A DNA stretch of 64,000 bases. It comes from Nemopilema nomurai. Lineage: Eukaryota > Cnidaria > Scyphozoa > Rhizostomeae > Rhizostomatidae. The position numbers and the translations under genes were made by a program. The DNA lies in the NCBI GenBank assembly GCA_003864495.1, contig ML133421.1:3100001-3164000 (forward strand). The letters run 5' to 3'. Positions 21,632-32,564 of this stretch are shown here, one piece after another. Position 1 is the first letter of the stretch. Each line of letters starts with the position of its first letter. The notes under the pieces were generated by a model. The model did not search any database. It was not told the origin of the DNA and saw only the letters and a list, made by a program, of their open reading frames with translations.

Positions 21632-23784
21632 ATGGATAGTTCAATGCAGAAACCAGGAACTGACCAAGTTTTCGGGTAATGAATTTATAATTAGAAGGTC
21701 TATTGAATATCAGGATTATTGAATAGTTTTTAATAGCTTTCTTTTTTTAATGACCACGAAAAACCATATGAAGGCTCTATGACACAACAACAACAATTGT
21801 TGGATACCAAAAAGCTCCACCTAAGTGTAACTTAGGGGACACAAGTATGGAAACTATGACCTAAGCAGAATGTGATGATGGCGTCAAAATTCTAACTGGT
21901 ATTCAGATGGCGCTTTTGATAATCGATGCACCTCTTCACTTCATTTGTTAATCGATAATCATGATTTTCATTTCATTTTCTTAAAACATGCAGTTACAAT
22001 TAGTTGATTAGTGACGCTACTATACAATTAGTAAGTAATTAGTTACAATAATGCTAAGTAAATGAAAAATTCTAAATTAAGATACTATTTTTAGAAATAA
22101 TCTAAAATTTTTAAAAAGCCTCATTGAAGAAAAAAAGCTGACAGACATGTGGATACGAATCTGTACAGAATCTGTATCTATAGCCCTTCAGTCATATCAA
22201 CAATTTTAATATTGCGCTGCAAAAGCACGATGTATGCTGATTAGTGATTATACAACTCTTTTTAAGCAACTGCAAAAATATTTTGTGAAAATAATCCAGT
22301 TACAAACAACTATATTATATTAGAAAAAAATTGTTATTACAATTTTAACAGAGACTTAATGTAAAACTTTCCATTAGGCCCAATCAAATTTATGCCAAAA
22401 TTCAATCCATAAGTTTATGTTTTGATTTTTAGCCAAAAAGAAATTGGGGTTCTAAAGATTCTATTGCTGTTTACTTGTGTCATGTTTATCGTGCCAATTC
22501 TTTCCTACTTTGCGATGAAGTCATTGCTATTTGAAGGTAAAGTGACATTTCTGTTTGTTTGCTTTTGAGGATTTCCAGCAATTTATGTTCTTTTGAATAC
22601 CAAGGCCTTCATTATTGATTTGGTAATGTTTGTGCCTGGAAAGGGGGAAAATAGCAAGATTCTTTTATCTTTCTATATCTTCACTTTTGTAATTCTCAAG
22701 CTATTGACAAATTTCAAAGTAAAAGAATAATTTTGAAAATGCATATCAAAGATAGTTTGGTAATAGAAGTAAATTAGGGTGTGCCAGGGAAAAGGGCATA
22801 CCTAGCCCTTTTTTGATATGAGAGAGAACAGCCAAAAGTGGCATTAAGTGTTAATTATATGTCAAATGAATTCAGCTTTCTTATATGTCAAGTTACCCCA
22901 GACTTTTTCATAACTTTAAAGCCAGAGAATGCTCACCATAGACCAAATCCCCAAGACCAGCATTTCTTTTCAAAGCTTTTTCTGCATTTCTTTAAGAAAG
23001 TTAATAAATTCTTAATGAGACATTACAAAATATTGATAAAGTTGGCTAAAATGGATATCATTCACCAGGAAACTTCTACAAAATGAGTTTTTGATCAACT
23101 TGAAATGAAGATTAGGCTCATGTCAAACTATCTGCTACTTGTATTTCTGCGAGGAAATATTCGGTACTACATAAACTGTTTATGGGAACACATTTTACAA
23201 AACCAAGATTTGCATATGCTGACAACATTTTTTTGAATAATTGGCCAAGCTAGGTGAAAAACCTAGTTGTTTTGGAGTCTGTTTACCTTTCTATAAAAAA
23301 TCCAATTCCATTTAGGCAGAGTTTAGCTTTTTTCTTTTTCTCTTCTAAGATATAAGGTGTAAAGCGAATTTTCATCAGTTATTGTAGCCTCTCAAGTGCT
23401 GTTTTTGATTTGCAACTGCTTATTTGTTTTGCCAGCTTTCCCTCATTTACTTTGAGGAAAAATATTTGAAGTATATGCTAGTTGTGGTTCCACTGTTTTT
23501 CGCTATGGTTCCACATTTCTATAATAACATCCATTGATTTGAGTAAAAAATGTGATTTTCCCTTTTGTCAGAACATGATTCTACCCATATGCCATATAGA
23601 TTTTGTACTAATCAAATGTTTAATATTTGCAGTACTTTTCCTTTCAGGGGTTCTTGGGTATCAGAATGGAGCTGTTAATGCAGCCATTGGCACAGTGGTT
23701 ATTGTTCATGTTATAATCGGTTGGTATATTTGGATGGCTGTGAAGGAGGAAAGTGCAGAAAAAGTGTCCACTAAAAAGGAATAG
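21632..23784 (+). CDS. VMA21: VMA21, V-ATPase assembly integral membrane protein
   Basis: Three exons, 21632-21675, 22433-22536 and 23648-23784, join in phase to give 94 residues (human 101). VMA21 is an ER chaperone for assembly of the V-ATPase Vo sector. Two membrane segments are visible: KILLLFTCVMFIVPILSYFA (about residues 21-40) and, after LFEGVLGYQNGAVNA, an IGTVVIVHVIIGWYIWMAV segment near the C-terminus. The junction sequence (FEG.LG..N, then AAI..VV.VHV) matches the family. The protein ends in a lysine-rich tail, STKKE, reminiscent of the ER-retrieval tail of yeast Vma21 but not a strict KKXX. It starts 283 bp from CLPB in the opposite direction. Confidence 0.93.
23245..23510 (+). 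repeat. Dispersed repeat family, copy 3
   Basis: Located in VMA21 intron 2. It begins with CCAAGCTAGGTGAAAAACCTAG and shares TTTTGGAGTC..TTTACC and ..AAGGTGTAAAGCGAATTTTC.. and ..TTTGCCAGCTTTC blocks with copy 2 (17200-17475). More diverged than the other two copies. Confidence 0.5.
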
Positions 23785-23818
23785 CTTTCTTTTTATGTTA
23801 TCTGTCTGTCTAGTAGGT

Positions 23819-23824
23819 AATAAA
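23819..23824 (+). terminator. Polyadenylation signal of VMA21
   Basis: AATAAA lies 35 bases after the VMA21 stop codon, followed by a T-rich/GT-containing stretch. It is the probable 3' end signal, implying a very short 3' untranslated region. Confidence 0.6.
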
Positions 23825-24174
23825 TGTTTATAGAAGATGTAAAATCAATTGATTTTTTTGGAATATCTTCTCTCATAAGCTCTGAATTCAGTGAGCCATT
23901 GAAGTTGTCTTTAACATGCCATCCAAACAAACACACTCTAGATGGCTGTAGATGAAATCTTCATGGTATCTTTTTGTCAAATAGCAGGGCCCCTTTCATA
24001 TTTTGGTCACTAGCCAATCCCATTGTTGTTCATGGCGCTTGTGGGAAAATATGAATATTTCATGCTTCACGTTGATCCCACATGCCATTTTGCAGAAAGC
24101 ATAGCTACCAAAGTACAACATTTTGGAAGATTTCTTGCTAAAGGACAGTTTCTATTGACGTGGAAACAGGCTAA

Positions 24175-24720
24175 AGCCGCTCTTACACGATCGCATGTTG
24201 TCGAATAAGACAATCGATTTCCACAAAATCTGACTGTGTAAAAGGAAAAAACGAATGTCTAAAGTCATTGTCAGATTGTCGAATGCGATTCTTCAAGAAT
24301 CCAACAACGTGTACTACCCCCAATGAATGAATTTTTTCTCACCCACGCTTTTAAGTCGCCCGAATCGCCATGTTCCACATTGTTTCAGTCTGTTTTAGTG
24401 CCATTTTAGAAGAGAGTGGAATCAACGCGGCCGGAATTCAGTATAAATGAAGAAACAGAGTTGTTTCTTGCTGAATATGAGATAGAAGAGAGCTTGCAGA
24501 ATGTTCTTCAGTCTCCTTGCAGAAAGACAGAAATGAAAAGCAAGCTAGCTTGGGACGTTATCTTCCCCATTTCTTCGTCCTTTTGTTACTGATAGCTCCA
24601 GCGATAGCTGAAGTAGCCTCTACCTCCATTTTAAAAACAAAATTAAGGCTTTTAACTGTTCTATTATACTCGACAAAACCTTATAATGATTCGTCAAAAT
24701 CTGACCGTGTAAGAACGGAT
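24175..24720 (+). mobile_element. Candidate PIF/Harbinger-like element with SANT-like relic
   Basis: Ends show imperfect inverted repeats: AGCCGCTCTTACACG at 24175-24189 and the reverse complement of ATCCGTTCTTACACG ending at 24720. A related string (ATCTGACTGTGTAA) recurs at about 24226. Inside, 24416-24592 is open on the plus strand and its translation (NEETELFLAEYEIEESLQN, then KSKLAWDVI) resembles the Myb/SANT-like DNA-binding domain found in the second frame of PIF/Harbinger elements. It lacks an ATG at its left edge and stops after about 58 codons, so it is a broken relic. The target duplication is not resolved. Family assignment is inference. Confidence 0.45.
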
Positions 24721-24756
24721 ATTTATATGAATGGTTCAGGCTTGATGAGTGGCTTA

Positions 24757-24913
24757 ACCTAGTGGCGGCGCGTCTAAAGCCCCTCTGACATGGTCTCAAA
24801 ATGTTACTCTCAAACTGCGTATGTACTTTATGGATGACCCCATAAAGCTGCTAGGGGCCTTGGCCCGTTAGAATTTTTGTCGGCCCCCTCATTTGCCCCC
24901 ACTTTTCTAATAA
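24757..24913. mobile_element. hAT-like debris sharing a block with 12391-12473
   Basis: The start TAGTGGCGGCGCG resembles a hAT end, and 24844-24913 (GGGGCC...CCCCCTCATTTGCCCCCACTTTTCT) is the reverse of the block in CLPB intron 13. No coding capacity. Confidence 0.4.
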
Positions 24914-25048
24914 GATATTCTTTATCGGTCAGTGTTTTTGCCCATACACTTCATACGTAGCTTTTGATATGACTTGCTCAGGCATACTCTTTAAACTCCC
25001 CATGCGATAATTCCATACATGAAAGTTAAAACGATAAGGTTTGGGTCA

Positions 25049-25789
25049 CCTTAAAGCGGTAGCGGATTTAGGAGGGGAACCCACTTCACTGCTGGTCTGG
25101 CGCCCCCTTTCTGAAATTGTGTGCCCCTTTTGAAAAACTTATTTTGAATATTTCTCCTGAAGAGAAAAAAAGCCTCCAGGCGCCACCCTATCGGCAGTTG
25201 ACAACATAATGCTTGCCAGAAAGAAGCGCTTGAAGATGCCCATGTGTGTCCAGGAAGTAAAACGCTCTCAGTCAATTCAACATCAGTGAGATGTGCAACC
25301 TGAACCAATGGCCACCCTTTCTTCCTTTCCCCACTGCCTATCACCATACTTTAAGCATGAATCCTCACCTCCCATAAATTTTTCTAAAATCAATAATCAA
25401 TCAGAATCATCAAACTGTCAATTTGTGTGGTATGGGATTTATTTTGTTCAATTTTAGTCCTAGAGATGCATGTTTTCAAAAATTTTCTTCTGCGTCGAAC
25501 TCAACAATTGCGAGTACTCATTTGTCACTAAACTTAATTCTTAGTGCTTCCAGGTTCAATTTTGTGGGACTGTCTCTAAAAGTGGAAACCTTAAGTTATG
25601 TCCAGACTATATAGTACTGCTTTTTATGCAAATGATTTGAAATAATCTTCATAGAACGTGGAAAGAGGAAATGTTTTTTCAAAGGTTTAATCTGAAATTG
25701 TTGTACACTCAACAAATTTCTAGCGCCCTTGTTAACAACTGCTCCCATCCACCTTCAAATTGTTCTCTGGATTCGCCCCTGCCTTGAAG
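25049..25789. mobile_element. Degenerate hAT-like MITE
   Basis: The candidate element is 25057-25781 (725 bp). The left end CGGTAGCGGATTTAG and the reverse complement of the right end, CAGGGGCGAATCCAG, match at 10 of 15 positions. They are flanked by 8-bp direct repeats differing at one base, CCTTAAAG (25049-25056) and CCTTGAAG (25782-25789). The 8-bp duplication and the CAGGGGCG-type end suit hAT. It appears older than the copy at 5992-6566. Confidence 0.6.
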
Positions 25790-26823
25790 TAAGGCGTTTT
25801 TAATAAATGTATTGTGTCCGCACACTACTATTCCAGGGCCTATTCCTATTAATATTCCTACTATAACTTAATCTGGTGCAAAATATCCTAGGGTGGACTA
25901 ATCTTTCAATAAGTTTTGTGTGCCCCACTTATTACTCATTTATCACTTATTACTACTATATTACTCATGCGCCGTCACTACTAATCTTAACCATTTCTTG
26001 CAATTCCTTCGATAGCTTCACATAACCTGCTGCCTGGAAAATTACAAAGAAGACAAAAGTGCATGTTTTCAAATGAGAAATATCATTGCTGACTCATAAA
26101 ACTTTGATAATGCAAATGAAATACACACACTTTAATACAAAGTCTACAATACAATACCATGATTATTTAAAATAAGTTTCATACCAGCCTGTGGCATGTA
26201 AATAAATGAAAAGGCATACATAGCGTTCATTTCATATACTCTTTCCTATCATTTTCAATGGAAGAAATTCCTGAAATTAGCAAAAACTAAGAGTATCTTT
26301 CTCTAGGAAACAAAGTTTGTATGTGATATGTAATATGGCGAAGCATCTGGGCTCAAAATTCTAACTTTGAATTCTGAACTTTACTTTCCAATGGAGACAA
26401 ATCGAAATGTCGCACTGCGTCTGTGAATGCAATGAGACTTTTGTGGTATAAGTACAGTATTAGGGGCATAAACAGGGGGCCCTTTGTTCTTATATAAATA
26501 GTTTACAATATCTGTCGCTTTAGTGGTTAACATAGTCATGCTCATTGATTACTGTCTTTGCCAGCTTGCTACATACCTTCTGTTAAAGGTGTTACAAAAT
26601 CCTGTAGTTTTGAAGAGAAAAATGATGCAAACGCATTCAATGACAGTTAAAATGATAAATGAGAGTGTCTAGGATATCATAAAACATTTAACTGGTGGTC
26701 ATGCGACCGTACTCCATGAAAATGTTATATGTACCAGTACGCAATGCATATTCAATGGCAGAGGCAGCGTTCACTCTTGCCTATAAAAGCTTATAGGACT
26801 ACCATTGATAACAAAACTCAAGT

Positions 26824-29800
26824 TCACTGCTGTTGCAAATCTTCTGTTGTCACTTGCATCTCAGCTAGTAATCGCTTTACCAAAAAAGAAAGCACGAAAT
26901 CCATTGGGTCCATGGCTCCCCTTTGAATCCATTTGGGGATTGTTAGTGAGGCGTGGCTGAAACCAAGTTTCTCTAGAACCCAGTCGATATTGACAGGGTC
27001 CACCCTGGTACCGGCCCATCCAAGCAAACGTATTCCTGGCTCTAGCTTCCACGCCTTGCTGCGAAACTGGCGGTACTTCTCCTTCTTGTTTTGAGTCTCG
27101 GCCTGGGAAGCCTTGCCATCCTTTATGTCCGGGTTCAAATTTTCTTGCTTTTGCTCGACTGCTTTACCCCCTCTATATGGTCTTCCACTTTGTGCTGAAG
27201 CAAACGTAAGTATGGTGACAATCAATCTATTGTCATCAAAGCTTAGTCAGTTGTCATACACAACGCACAGACAGTCAAATGTAAATAGTCAAAACAACTT
27301 AGATATTGTCAATGGTGGCCTGGTAGCTGCCATTGCCATTCAACTAACACAGTTGCAGTCTTTATTCAAATACATAAAAAGGTTTTATACACTTGCAATA
27401 TGTGGACATTTCACATATCACGTCTATTGAATGATGCACATTGCTGGACATTTCACCCAAACATTAGTCACCTATTTGCTTGTTCAACCTATTCGGGTGC
27501 TAATCCTATTCGCATGGTCATTATATTCGTAACTTTCAAAGTTTAAAAAGAAGTGGATGGTAGTGGAAAGGTGTTTTGGACGGATAAGAGATTAACATAG
27601 CAAATGGTGTAACGAACAAACTGATGTAACATAGCAAATGCATTGAAATCATGTGAAATTCAGATGTCAGGTCATGTGAAAATCGCTCTGGTTGGTCGCA
27701 TAAAGTACATATTCCAAACTTACACGAGACAACAGCAACGGCATCCTTTTCTTTGAGGTAAGTAAGAATGAGATCATGGAGAAAGAAGAGCAGGCTCACA
27801 TCCATGGTCACACTGAGGCTGTCGTAGAAGCGAGACGTAAGACTGGAATCGACAACGTGAGGACTGGGAACTGTTGACAACCACGGATTGGATGACACTG
27901 GGCTGTTCTTGCAGAGTACTTTGGCGATTCGACTCGTCATCGGCTGGTCATGTTCATTCGTCAAAGACAGCCGAAAGCACGGCATTCCGAATATGACTTC
28001 GGAGTCATTTTCATACTTTACTTTGGGAGCAAAGGAGACCCTCTTCGCCGTAGATGGCTTCATGCTCAGTCTGCCAACGAAGCCTAATGACTCTGACGAA
28101 GACGAACTATCACTTGTCGACGTCACATATTCCAACCAATCGGCCACTGATGCGCCTAAAGACGGTGGGTTTCTTCTTCCACGTGACACTTTTCGTATCG
28201 TCGCCATGTACACTAAAACAGGGAAGAATCAAAACCTTCGAATCTGTTGTAACTGAGAAGAACAGGCATTGAAGTGAAGCGTCTCTTGAAACTAGAGGAT
28301 GATGCTCAGCAGACGTGCCTACTATAGCATGTCGTGTGTTGAAAATGAAATGGTTTAAATTGAGGGTTTGATTCTGAAATTGTTGCGGCAACGGTAAAAC
28401 TGAACGTAACTATATCTTTGCTTTCAACTGGCATTTCGCTATTGTATCTTGATAATCTCAATTGTCAATATTTTAGAAATGTATCTTGAAACGTGGACCG
28501 AATAATAGACAGCATACCGAAACGGTACAAATGTACTGCTCTGGGTACGAAGGGAGATTGATTGAATGCTTGATCAGAAGGCTGATAGCGGAACAGTGGA
28601 AATTGCAATGGGGGAATCATGAGAAGAGTGGAGAAAATATGAAAAATAGGCCAGATGAAGTAATCGCGCATTGCTAATACCGCACAGGGCATTGCTAATA
28701 CCGCACATGGCATTGCTAATACCGCACATGGCATTGCTAATACCGCACAGGGCATTGCTAATACCGCACAGGGCATTGCTAATACCGCACAGGGCATTGC
28801 TAATACCGCACAGGGCATTGCTAATACCTCACATGGCATTGCTAATACCGCACATGGCATTGCTAATACCGCACAGGGCATTGCTAATACCGCACATGGC
28901 ATTGCTAATACCGCACAGGGCATTGCTAATACCGCACAGGGCATTGCTAATACCGCACATGGCATTGCTAATACCGCACATGGCATTGCTAATACCGCAC
29001 AGGGCATTGCTAATACCGCACAGGGCATTGCTAATACCTCACATGGCATTGCTAATACCGCACATGGCATTGCTAATACCGCACAGGGCATTGCTAATAC
29101 CGCACATGGCATTGCTAATACCGCACAGGGCATTGCTAATACCGCACAGGGCATTGCTAATACCGCACATGGCATTGCTAATACCGCACATGGCATTGCT
29201 AATACCGCACAGGGCATTGCTAATACCGCACAGGGCATTGCTAATACCGCACAGGGCATTGCTAATACCACACAGGGCATTACTAATACCGCACAGGGCG
29301 TTGCTAATGATTGAAAAATAACGTACCTCCTTCCCCCGGCCTATCTATTGATTGACCTGCTTGATTTTCATGGCCAAGTTGAACAGAGATTTTCTGCTCA
29401 GAATAAGCTCGCTCAACTTGGCAACTTTTCTCGATGCAGTGCATTTCAGACGAGTACCTCACGACGGGCTCATTGATCGAGAATAGCGCCCATGTCTGTG
29501 CCCGGAAATTTGATCCATGGAAGCAGGTAAGTAAAAGAGAGTCTGACTTCAAAGTTGAGGCCCTGCTCCATAAGGACGTTTTTATCTTGAAAAATGCTGG
29601 ATACATTAACAAGATGGAGCCCGGGCAGCGCATTCATTATCTCCACCCAATGCTGATACTTCAAACCTGCAAGTCAAATGGATACCATGTCTATAAAAAC
29701 ATGAAATTTGATAGACTATAACACAAAGACAAACAATAAAAAGGACGTGGATCAATAAAAAGACTCTTCAAATCGATTCAACCGTTTATCAAGTGGTGAA

Positions 29801-32564
29801 TTTTATTCTAGTACCCAATTCATATATGCTGACTAGGCAAACTGAACTTCATTCGTGCATCATACGCACGTGCAAGAACACAATCACACTTGAAAGGATG
29901 ATTTTCTCACCGTCTTGTGACTCTCCGGTTGATGCATCTTGCCTGTCGTCAGATCCACGCTCCTTCTTGTGCGCAAGCGAGAAACCGGACTTTGTCAGTG
30001 GAAAGCTTGCGGTGGCTCTAAGCGGAGACGCAGCCGCAAACGCATGCATTCCACTTCTTTGTTGCTGATTGAAGAAATCTTGCAGTTTTCCGAGCATTTT
30101 GATGAAATCAGGTGTAGTTGACCTCGACATTACAATCTGCAACTCATCCCATCCTAGCTGTCCACAAACTTTAACTTCAGATGTTGGCTTGACGAAGTGA
30201 TCAACAGCAGCATCTGAGTACACGAAGAAGCTATTCTCTTCCCCTTAAAAGAAGAAAAACCGAAATACTTCTTACCTGACGCAACACGAAGGCCTTGCAA
30301 TAGAAAACCACGGCAGAATGAAATCCTGTGACTAATTAACTGACAGCATTTCCCTTACAGCAATCCACCGATTACTGAAACAGAGCTTTCTGTCACTCAA
30401 AAATATTGCAACATTGACCTATGCTGATAACAGAGTTGTAATTCTAGGACAAGGTATAAGAAATAAGAAGTGAAGATATCAATGAACGCTACTCGATGTA
30501 TAGTATTAATTTTAATTTCATACCATGTAATTCATTCTCATTGACTGTTGGCAACTTCCATTGATCCTCTAAATTGCTCTTAAAGCCAGAAAGAGTGGCC
30601 ATCAGGATACAGGAGCCCATGTAATCTAGCCTCGTTTCGGCACCCTTTATCGAGATATTCGCCAAATGTGAGGGATTCTCACCAAGACATTCTTCAAAGT
30701 TTCCTGTGAAAATTTAAGGGAAAAGATATAGCTCTGTAGGTTAACATGAAATGGGAAAACGTCAATAAGAAAAAAATCCGAAAATGGATTATTAGGAGGT
30801 TGATACCAGGAAAATCTGAGTTACCTCTTGCAGAAATATTGCTGACATCTATATAGCCCCCTACAATCCCTCCTTGGGCGTCGAAAGAGCCTTGTCGAAC
30901 TGTGACAAGAAGGTTTGTTTGTTTGATACCAGTGTTATTGTAGAGCATCCAACTTCGAGCCTGAAGGTCATTTGTACTCCATCTGAAAGATATGAATAAA
31001 CATAAATACTAAACAAGTACCATCAATGCATATTGACGAACTATAATAGCTTGTCCCATGGCACTGCCCGTATGTACCTACATGACTTAAGCCACGACAC
31101 TGCCTTATACTCACATGGACTGACCCATGACATTGCCCATATTTGTGGACACGTCCAGACGGGACAAATTCAAAGCAAACAAGACTTTGCTCTTCCACTG
31201 TGATACTTCTTGCCACTTTGACACAGGCGTAGCATTCTCGTTTAGTTCACTGGGTGCAAAGTCCATGTCAGCAGGCACTTGCAAAGAATGTCCAAGAGGA
31301 TCTGAAATGCATTTGCATTGATTTACATCTTCATTTCCAGTAACGCAGCAGACAAAGCATGGAAAATAGTTGATTCAATAAATAATTGTAAAAATGATTA
31401 TAGAAATGACATGTGTTGAACAGCAGTTTATGCATGATCTTTTTTAAGGCTAATTGGAAACGACAGAAAATAGAAAACGATTTTTTTCGAAGCTATACCG
31501 CATTACTAAAGGACGTTTTTATGTGAAATAAAGCCACAACCAACAAAGAATTTAGTTGAAATCTTCTATTAAATAAGCTGTAATTCGTAATAAGTAGTAA
31601 TTCAGCAGAAAAAATGAAATGATGTTTGTGAAACTATCCTTCTAAGTTACATTCTCACTAAAAAGCCTTAAGTGAAAGGGGAGTACTGTCTTAGTTTCAT
31701 TGATGAAATATAAGTGTAAGAGCTGAAAAGGCAAAGCACCCGAAATGGGTAGCAGCACCTTTAATTGAGCTGGAATTACCTCGAGCCGAAATATCAAGCG
31801 AACGTTGCAAGAACTCGGAGCGAGAGCCAACACTTGCCGAGGCGCGTGGTAAGAACAGCCCTGTTGGAGATCCCATAATATTGCCAAGAAAAGAGCCTCC
31901 ACTTATTGTCCGTCGATGACCTAAAACAAAACCTGCAGCTATTAATCTAACAAATTACGTTTCTGTTCTTACTTTTTTCCAATGCCATTACAAGCGTTGT
32001 ACTGAATACGTTTCCATTAAGGGACAAAGCACTGGTACCTTGGCTCTTTCTAAAGCTTTTCTGCCGCCTTGGCGTTACTGTGTCTGCTAATGCTGCTGTT
32101 GTTGCTGTTGTAATGGTACCAATTAGATTGGCCCTTTTACTCCGGTCTGAGCTCGCTACTGACGACGATGGGCTTGACTCGCTGTCGGGAATCGAACGAA
32201 AAAGTTTACAGGGGAATGTAGCCCCAGGAAATACGACAAAAATTACCGAAGGAGCAGGGGGAATATAAACAATCAATGAGGATCAGTCCATCGAGTAATT
32301 GCAAAATAATTAGGAAGATGGTATTTCGGAGCACCCGGAAGCAAGGGAATTTTCACACTATATAAGGGAAAATTTCAAATGGCACTAGGCAAAACCTGTC
32401 AGCCATTTGCGCTTTGTGAGCTGTTTCTCTCGCATAAACTCCTGATTTTCCGAGAAACATTCTTCGATAAAGATCCCTCTTGTACCATGCCTTCGGTACA
32501 TCCAATATCTCATTCAATCGGCGCATGTCGTAATTAAAAGCAGCTGAACCTATGTCACATGTTA
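26824..32564 (-). CDS. BLTP1: BLTP1 segment 4: exons 49-58, residues about 3926-4783
   Basis: Exons: 32396-32564, 31973-32181, 31780-31920, 31115-31301, 30825-30982, 30524-30703, 29911-30243, 29327-29666, 27724-28212, 26824-27194. Matches include [156 protein letters not shown] and the C-terminal [20 protein letters not shown] and [13 protein letters not shown], ending as in human with a short charged/glutamine-rich tail. Exon 56 needs a one-base correction to stay in frame. The stop is at 26824-26826. Confidence 0.94.

Larger units (their letters stand above)
23825..26823. other. Intergenic transposon-rich region between VMA21 and BLTP1
   Basis: No gene is seen. The stretch holds a candidate Harbinger-type element (24175-24720), hAT-like debris (24757-24913) and a degenerate hAT-like MITE (25057-25781). 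The rest is AT-rich unique sequence that includes the unmarked 3' untranslated region of BLTP1 directly left of 26824. Confidence 0.6.

Noticed and set aside
28465..29280. Long frames on both strands over the 21-bp array (271 and 216 codons)
   Set aside because: They exist only because a stop-free 21-bp unit repeats in phase; the array is intronic and exon 56 ends before it.
28668..29308. Possible CRISPR-like array
   Set aside because: Units are contiguous with no unique spacers, and the host DNA is an animal gene intron.
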